From: Glomus cerebriforme
Lineage: Eukaryota > Glomeromycota > Glomeromycetes > Glomerales > Glomeraceae
Direction: 5' to 3'
DNA length: 13,447 bases
Assembly: GCA_003550305.1 (NCBI GenBank)
Contig: QKYT01000937.1
Coordinates: 25,069-38,515 of the forward strand
Shown here: in pieces, positions 7,247-13,447 of the stretch
Numbering within the stretch: the first letter of the stretch is position 1
Layout: each line of letters begins with the position of its first letter
Position numbers and translations under genes: made by a program
The notes under the pieces: model-generated
Databases searched by the model: none
Told to the model about the DNA's origin: nothing
What the model saw: only the letters and a program-made list of their open reading frames with translations

Positions 7247-10200
7247 ATGAGCAGCAATTCATATTTGGTGGTCGGGTTACTAGAGAAGGTATCATTTATA
7301 ATCATTCACATTTGATTTTAACTACAGAGCTATTGTTGTCTTGATTTACCCATAGTTATCTTTTTTGTGGGATCACTTAATATAATAATAATAGATGGAC
7401 TCTAGTGACACCGATTTTCGGTATATGGCCACCAATGATTTAATGAATGAACTCCAGAAAGATGGTTTTACTTTAGAAGAATCCACTGAAAAGAGAGTAG
7501 TTCAAAAAGTAATAAAATTAATGGATGATGCTAATGGAGAAGTACAAAATTTGGCAGTTAAATGGTAATCAGTTATCAGAAAATTAAAATATTCCTATTT
7601 TTTATTATTAATTTTTTTTTTAATTATTTTATAAATGATTTTTAGTCTCGCCCCACTTGTCAAAAAGGTTCGTGAACCACAGCTGCAAGAAATCGTTGAA
7701 CAACTCTGTAGCTATACGACACAACCAGGAAAAGAAGAATTGCGAGATATTGCTGGCATTGGTATTATTTTTTGCGTTATATAATATGATCAAATCAAAA
7801 TATTTAATGTAAAAATCTAAATTATAAGGTTTGAAGACTGTCATTGTTGAAATACCAAGCAATTCCCCCAGTGCTAGTAATGTGGTGTTACGGTTAATTC
7901 CAAGACTCCTCGCACAACTTGAAGATGTTAGTTTTTTAATCAAATTTTCTTTTTTTTTTTATCTTTTATAACTTTATTAATGTTTAATTGAAAATAGCCC
8001 AATGCTACATACGAAGTAAAAATGGATACCCTTGATATTTTGAGTGAACTCCTTGCTCGCTTTGGACAATCTGTTGCTAATAATCCACAAGTTCAAAAGA
8101 GAATCCAAAATGTTTTAATACCTCTTTTGAGTCATTCAAGACCAGCATTTAGAAAGAGAACTACAATCGCTCTTGGTATGTTTGAACACTATTTATACTT
8201 TTTTCATTGTACAATCTTTACTAATTATCTCTCATTTTAGGTAACCTCGTAACACATACTCCCGACGATCTATTTAATGAATTGGTACAACAATTACTGG
8301 TAGAATTTAGCAGAGCTGGCGATCAAAATGATAAATTGAAAACATTAGTTCAGTGCGTTGGAACATTAAGGTACGTGATTTAGATTAAATTTAAAATAAT
8401 AAAGAAATATCAAATTAATTTTACGCGTATTTAGTCGATCAAGTGCTCCAAGATTAGGAAAACACTTACCTCAATTCTTACCATTAGTAATTAAAAATGT
8501 CGATGCCTGTGATGATGATGAATTACGTGAAAATTGTTTACAGGTATCCTATAATTTAGAAAAAGAACATTGATGTAAACTTCAAGTAATAAAAAAAAAT
8601 TATTATGTTCTTTAGGCACTGGAATCATTCGTGTTACGCTGTCCCACAGAAATCACGCCCAATATTAATACTATTATTGAGCTTTGTTTAGTTTATTTGA
8701 AATATGATCCTAATTATAATAATGATGTGGAAGATGACGACGAAGATATGGATGAAGATGAAGAAATGGCGACAGAGGATGAAGAAGATGACGACGAAGA
8801 TGAGGGGTGCGTTTATTATCATCTAACGGCACATTTAATATTTATTGAAATGTATTAATTACAAATTTCATAGGGATTATTCTGATGACGATGATATCTC
8901 TTGGAAAGTACGTCGTTCTTCTTCAAAAGTACTTGCAGCCATTATTGGCACTCGACACGAACTTCTTTCTCAATTATACCAAAGTGTTGCCCCAGCTTTG
9001 GTAAATCGCTTTAAAGAACGCGAAGAATCTGTGCGTGTTGATGTGCTCCAAACATTTATTGCGTTGCTTAGACAAACATTCGTATATGGTGGTGAAGGTT
9101 ATGCTCCGAGAGAAAATGATCATGAACCTAAACGCAGAAGGGCGATTGGTCCTAGTGAATCTCAAGAAAGGTAATGTATTTAAAATATACAGACATACAT
9201 TACGTTAACTAAGTGCAAGATAATTATTGTTTTCATCATTCAAGAATCTCTTTCACCTTCAGTTACTCAAATTATTTTAATTATTTAAAAGCCCCAAACA
9301 AATGCTTCGAAACTTGGTTCCTAAACTTAGCCGTAACCTTTCGAAGCAGCTGCTTTCAAAATCGATTGTCACGAAACAAACCGGATTTGTACTTTTGAGA
9401 GAGTTAGTCACAGTGCTAAATGGAGGCCTTGATAATAATCTCAATACTTTCATTCCGGCAATAGAAAATTCTTTATCTACTTCTTCAGATATCTCGCATC
9501 ATCATTCCAGTACAAATTCAAATTTAAAGATTGAAACTTTGAGTTTCCTTCGACAATTATTTAAAGTTCATCCACCGCAAGTCTTTCACAATCATCTGCC
9601 TAGATTATGTCCCCCAATAATTTCCTCTGTTGAAGATAAATTTTATAAGATTACATCCGAAGCTTTCTTAGTCTGCATTGAATTGGTTAAAGTTATTCGT
9701 CCTATTGAATATAATGCGCAAACTAAAACACATAATATACAGCCGTTAAATCCTTCTTTTAGAACATATATTTTGAGCATTTATAATGTCACTGTTGCGC
9801 GTCTTTCAACAACTGACGCTGATCAGGAGGTTAAAGAACGATCCATTATGTGTTTGGGCGTACTTATATCTCAGTGTGGTGATAATTTGAAAGAAGAACT
9901 CAAGGTTTGCATGCCAATGCTTTTGGATCGTTTGAGAAATGAAGTTACACGCTTAACAACTGTAAAAACCTTTACAAGTATTGCTGATAGTACAGTTTGT
10001 GCTGGCGAAGAGGTAAAACAAGCTGTAATTGGAGCTATCAATGAAGTTGCAGTTTTACTTAGGAAGAGTCATCGTCAGTTAAAAGTCGCCAGTTTAGTAT
10101 GTTTAGAAGTTTTTGTTCGAAGGTATGTTATTAATATCTTATATAATATTGTTCTTTTATTTAAGAATCGTAATATGTATATATTTTTATATACATAACA

Positions 10201-12718
10201 GATATGGAAATTACTTGGTTCCTGCAAGTTATTCTCGTGTACTTGAAGAATTAACACCTCATATTTCAGATCAAGATCTTCATTTACTACCATTAGCTCT
10301 AAATACTGTAGTATCTGTTTTGCGTACTAATCCACAATCACTTGGGGCAGTACATAAAGATATATTACCTTCTGTTTTCAATCTTGTGCAATCAACTCTC
10401 GTGCAAGGAGCCGCTTTAGATAGTTTGTTGGTTCTATTTGAAACATTAATAGTAACAAATGAAGCTGATTTTAATAAATTATTGCAAGGATTGCTTCAAC
10501 CTGCTTTGATTTCAGAACAAGGTCAATTGACCCTTTCAAAACAGGTACCTGTTTTATATTAATTTTTGATTAATGGTATCCTATGTGTACCTTTTTAATT
10601 AATTTTATGTTAGGCATATTCAACAATTGCGCAGTGTATTGCCGTACTTTGTGTATCATCACAAAAAAATTGTTCTCCTACTGTCATTGATTTCTCAAAG
10701 AGAATAGCGGTTTGTAGAATTTCAATTGTATTGGTCGATTTAATTATATGTCAAAATTTTAAAAAATTTCCATCCAATACAATAGGATCAAAAACAAAAC
10801 GATTCTATAAAATATTTATCTTTATTAGCTTTAGGCGAAATTGGACGTAAAATGTAAGTGTCAATTTTTAGAAATTTACTTAATTTTGCGAATAGAACTG
10901 AAACAACCGTCCATTATAATTATTTTTTAGTGATTTAAGTGCTCATTCCAACCTACATGTTATTATATTGTCTTTGTTTTCAGCACCTTCTGAAGACATC
11001 AAATCAGCAGCTGCATTTGCGCTTGGTAATGTAAGTGCTGGTAATGTTGGCAAATATTTACCTATTGTTATTACTGAAATCAAAGAGGATCCAAAGAAAC
11101 GATATTTATTATTACATGGGCTTAAAGAGGTATTTATTAAATAATGTTTGGGAATATTATTATAAAGTAATAATTTACCGAGTTCTTTTTAGATTATTTC
11201 TCGTTATTCAAATGAGGAAGGTGTCAAAGCTCTTGGTCCTTTTGCCGATGACATATGGTATATAAAATTTACCTCTATAAAAATCTTATTTGTATTTGGT
11301 TACCTATTTTAATAGTAATACATGATTTCTGTGATATTTAGGAATATTTTGTTTGACAGCGGTGAAAATATCGAGGAAGGAACTCGAAGTGTTGTTGCTG
11401 AATGTCTTGGTAAATTAACATTGGCAAATCCAAATAAGTTTTTGCCAGAACTTCAGGTATATATTCTATCTGTATATTGGCTTTTTTTATCATGTGTGTA
11501 TTTATACATTGTTACATTGTTTATTATTTAATATATAATGCTTTTTTTAGAAACGTCTTCGATCTACATCTGCTCAAACTCGTGGAACAGTTGTCACGGC
11601 TATCAAATTTACATTTATAAATCAAGGACAAGCATACGATGAGCTATTACGGCCTTTAATTGTTGATTTCTTGTCATTAATACAAGACAATGATTTGGTT
11701 GGTTTTATAATATTCAAATTTGTTTCTTTTGAGCTATTATTTTATGATTTATTTTTTGATTCTTATTATACAGAATGTACGAAGGCTTTCGTTGTCAACA
11801 CTAAATTCAGCAGCTCATAACAAACCATATTTGATTCGTGACGTCCTTGATCAATTATTGCCTTTATTGTATGATGAAACCCGTATCAAAGTATTCTATC
11901 TGTCTTTTTTCAATAAATCGTATGAATCCAAATAATTTATTTTAATTAATTAATAATTATTGAAATTTTTCTAGGAACATCTTATCCACATGGTTGAAAT
12001 GGGTCCATTCAAACATAAAGTAGATGATGGTCTTGATATCCGAAAGGTACCTATTTTTCTATTATTATAACATCCGATTAAAATTTACCCTTCTTATCTA
12101 ACACGTTTTCAATTTATAGTCTGCATACGAATGCATGTATACTTTACTTGAAACGTGTCTTGATAAACTTGAAATATATAGCTTCCTCACGCGCGTTATT
12201 GAAGGATTATCGGACCAGCATGATATCGCTATTCTTTCACATACAATGTTAATTCGATTGGCGCGTGTTGCGCCAACAGCTGTTACACAAAGTAGGTGTT
12301 TGAATCATTCAGTAATATTATAATAATTTACTTACGAATTCAAATTATTTTATAGGACTCGATGAAGCAGTGGAACCACTCAAAGGAACGCTTACATACA
12401 GAATGAAGGATAATGCTGTGAAATCAGAAATTGATAAAAATAATGAATTATGCCGTTCTGCTGTAAGAGTTGTGGTGACTTTGGCTAAATTGGCTGAACA
12501 TGGTATGTTAAAGGAGACTTCCAAAAATTTCTCCATTTTATAATATAATTATTGTTCATTTTTAATTTTTTATTTTTATAGGTGGAAGTACGCCCAAATT
12601 TGATGCTTTCGTTAGAGATACTAAAGTTGGACAATGGGGTGAACAGTATAACATTTATCAAGCTGAATTAGAAAATAAAGAATTTAATACGCATGGAGAT
12701 ACTATGGATCTTTCATAA
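7247..12718 (+). CDS. CAND1: CAND1/TIP120: cullin-associated NEDD8-dissociated protein 1, complete, 22 exons
   Basis: CAND1 binds unneddylated cullin-RBX1 and exchanges substrate receptors on SCF-type ubiquitin ligases in nucleus and cytoplasm. The spliced frame is 3840 nt (1279 residues; human CAND1 has 1230). The N-terminus [20 protein letters not shown] parallels human NLLEKMTSSDKDFRFMATND. Also recognisable are [10 protein letters not shown] (about 61-71), RKRTTIALG (about 193-201), [12 protein letters not shown] (270-281), YDPNYN (311-316), an acidic loop (318-352), [12 protein letters not shown] (about 347-358), [49 protein letters not shown] (to 956), [48 protein letters not shown] (to 1128) and the C-terminal TIP120 region ending MDLS. 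The whole is a HEAT-repeat solenoid. The start is the first ATG after an in-frame TAA (7172), with a purine at -3. No stop, shift or missing segment was found. Orthology is very secure; residue numbers are hand counts. Confidence 0.97.
7247..12718 (+). other. CAND1: Exon-intron map of CAND1 (22 exons, 21 GT-AG introns)
   Basis: Exons: 7247-7288, 7395-7564, 7646-7761, 7829-7926, 7998-8175, 8241-8370, 8435-8543, 8616-8806, 8874-9170, 9292-10122, 10202-10544, 10614-10709, 10786-10853, 10931-11129, 11193-11257, 11342-11456, 11551-11697, 11774-11890, 11975-12046, 12120-12291, 12356-12502, 12582-12718. Introns are 63-121 nt, all GT...AG, many with GTAAG/GTAT-type donors and T-rich tracts before the acceptor. 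Each junction was chosen so that the reading phase continues and the protein matches the family across the join; the sum is an exact multiple of three. Intron 9 (9171-9291) is the least certain, because exon 10 begins in a poorly conserved linker and other AGs lie at 9243-9244 and 9261-9262; both alternatives break the frame. Confidence 0.9.
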
Positions 12719-12870
12719 GTAGTTAGTTATATTAGGAAGCATTAGACAAATATATATTGATAATCAATAAGATGCAGTGGCTAAAAAAGTTAAAAAAATC
12801 ATAATATATTATTTAGTTTTTTAAGCATGAACAATTTAAATAATATTTCAGATTTTTGTATTTATTATTG

Positions 12871-12876
12871 AATAAA
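12871..12876 (+). terminator. Polyadenylation signal AATAAA for CAND1
   Basis: A canonical AATAAA lies 153 nt past the stop codon and is followed by a poly(A) run at about 12881-12890. In such AT-rich DNA the hexamer is common, so position rather than sequence is the main support; a TCAATAAGA variant at about 12764-12772 is closer to the stop. Confidence 0.5.
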
Positions 12877-12889
12877 TATAAAAAAAAAA

Positions 12890-13447
12890 GCTAAAAGAAT
12901 ATATTATAAAAAAATTAATAAGTTTTAAAATCTGCTTATAATATTTCAATTTAATTATTAAAGGTAATAATAATCTTTGTAATGGTATATATAAGATTGC
13001 AAATAAATTTGCTGTATTTTATTATATGATCTTAATACTTATGCTATCTTAATTATTTATACCATGGTTTCTAATCAATTTATGTGCCTTTTTTTACTAA
13101 TATTTTCACAGTAAACTGATCATTACATAATAAACAAACTTATTAGTATATTATTAAAAATTTAATAATGATATTTTATTATTTGTATTTATATTTCATT
13201 TACATAAAATTTAAATTATTTTTGTATATATTTGCATATGTTGAAGCCTTGAAGGTTTTAAGCATATGATGCATTACTTCAAATTGGTAAAAAAAAAAGG
13301 CATTCGGAAATATTCTTGACTTTTTTTGGGTTTAAAATTTATTATTATAAATAATATATATAAATAATACATTAAAAAAAACATACTGTATATGTATAAT
13401 ATAATACTCTATTTTCTAAAAAATTTAAAGATAAAGGAATTTCTTTA
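12890..13447. other. AT-rich downstream intergenic DNA, nothing recognised
   Basis: No open frame of note on either strand and no RNA gene seen. GCATATG occurs twice (13234-13240 and 13262-13268) around a short imperfect hairpin (AAGCCTTGAAGGTTTT), with no evident role. Confidence 0.5.

Noticed and set aside
7629..7943. 104-codon minus-strand ORF
   Set aside because: It is antisense to CAND1 exons 3 and 4 and crosses an intron; the plus strand carries clear family similarity.
8721..8806. Acidic triplet run as an independent microsatellite
   Set aside because: It encodes the acidic loop expected in CAND1 at this point.
12345..12536. 63-codon minus-strand ORF
   Set aside because: Shadow of CAND1 exon 21.
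1..13447. CRISPR arrays, tRNA or rRNA genes, bacterial operons
   Set aside because: No regularly spaced repeats with unique spacers, no tRNA B-box-like hairpins or rRNA blocks were seen, and the window is eukaryotic.

Overview
This is a eukaryotic nuclear window: very AT-rich flanks, one gene split by 21 short GT-AG introns, and a mosaic of decayed transposons and gene relics. The base composition, the compact 63-121 nt introns, the CENP-B/Tigger-type transposase relic and the style of the protein relics suggest an early-diverging fungus, most likely an arbuscular mycorrhizal fungus (Glomeromycotina). That assignment is inference.

Left part (1-1830): the 5' half and nearly all the coding region of a dead pogo/Tigger-like (Tc1/mariner superfamily) DNA transposon lying on the minus strand. 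Its transposase can still be followed from its first ATG to the window edge, but it has about twelve stop codons and several frameshifts. Its outer end is visible as a CAGTCAGCTC terminus abutting a TA.

Middle part (1831-7246): about 5.4 kb of AT-rich intergenic DNA with no convincing intact gene. It holds a coiled-coil protein relic (2625-2790), a cluster of AAACT-type 9-bp repeats with inverted partners (2882-3012), a 199-bp Harbinger-like MITE inserted with a TTA duplication into a 19-bp tandem array (3932-4227), two abutting perfect palindromes (4254-4300), a 76-codon ORF of doubtful status (4504-4734), a cysteine-motif relic on the minus strand (6009-6202), and a somewhat GC-richer upstream zone (about 6560-7246) that probably contains the promoter and 5' UTR of the next gene.

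Right part (7247-12718): one complete plus-strand gene for CAND1/TIP120, the HEAT-repeat exchange factor of cullin-RING ubiquitin ligases. I could join 22 exons with every phase consistent, giving 3840 nt (1279 residues plus stop), close to the 1230 residues of human CAND1. A poly(A) signal follows at 12871, and the rest is AT-rich DNA without recognisable content.

I found no new multi-gene system. The most interesting signals are the nested MITE insertion whose empty site can be read exactly, the uniform C-to-T type of nonsense mutation in the relics, and the unsplit fungal CAND1 with its basic and acidic inserts.
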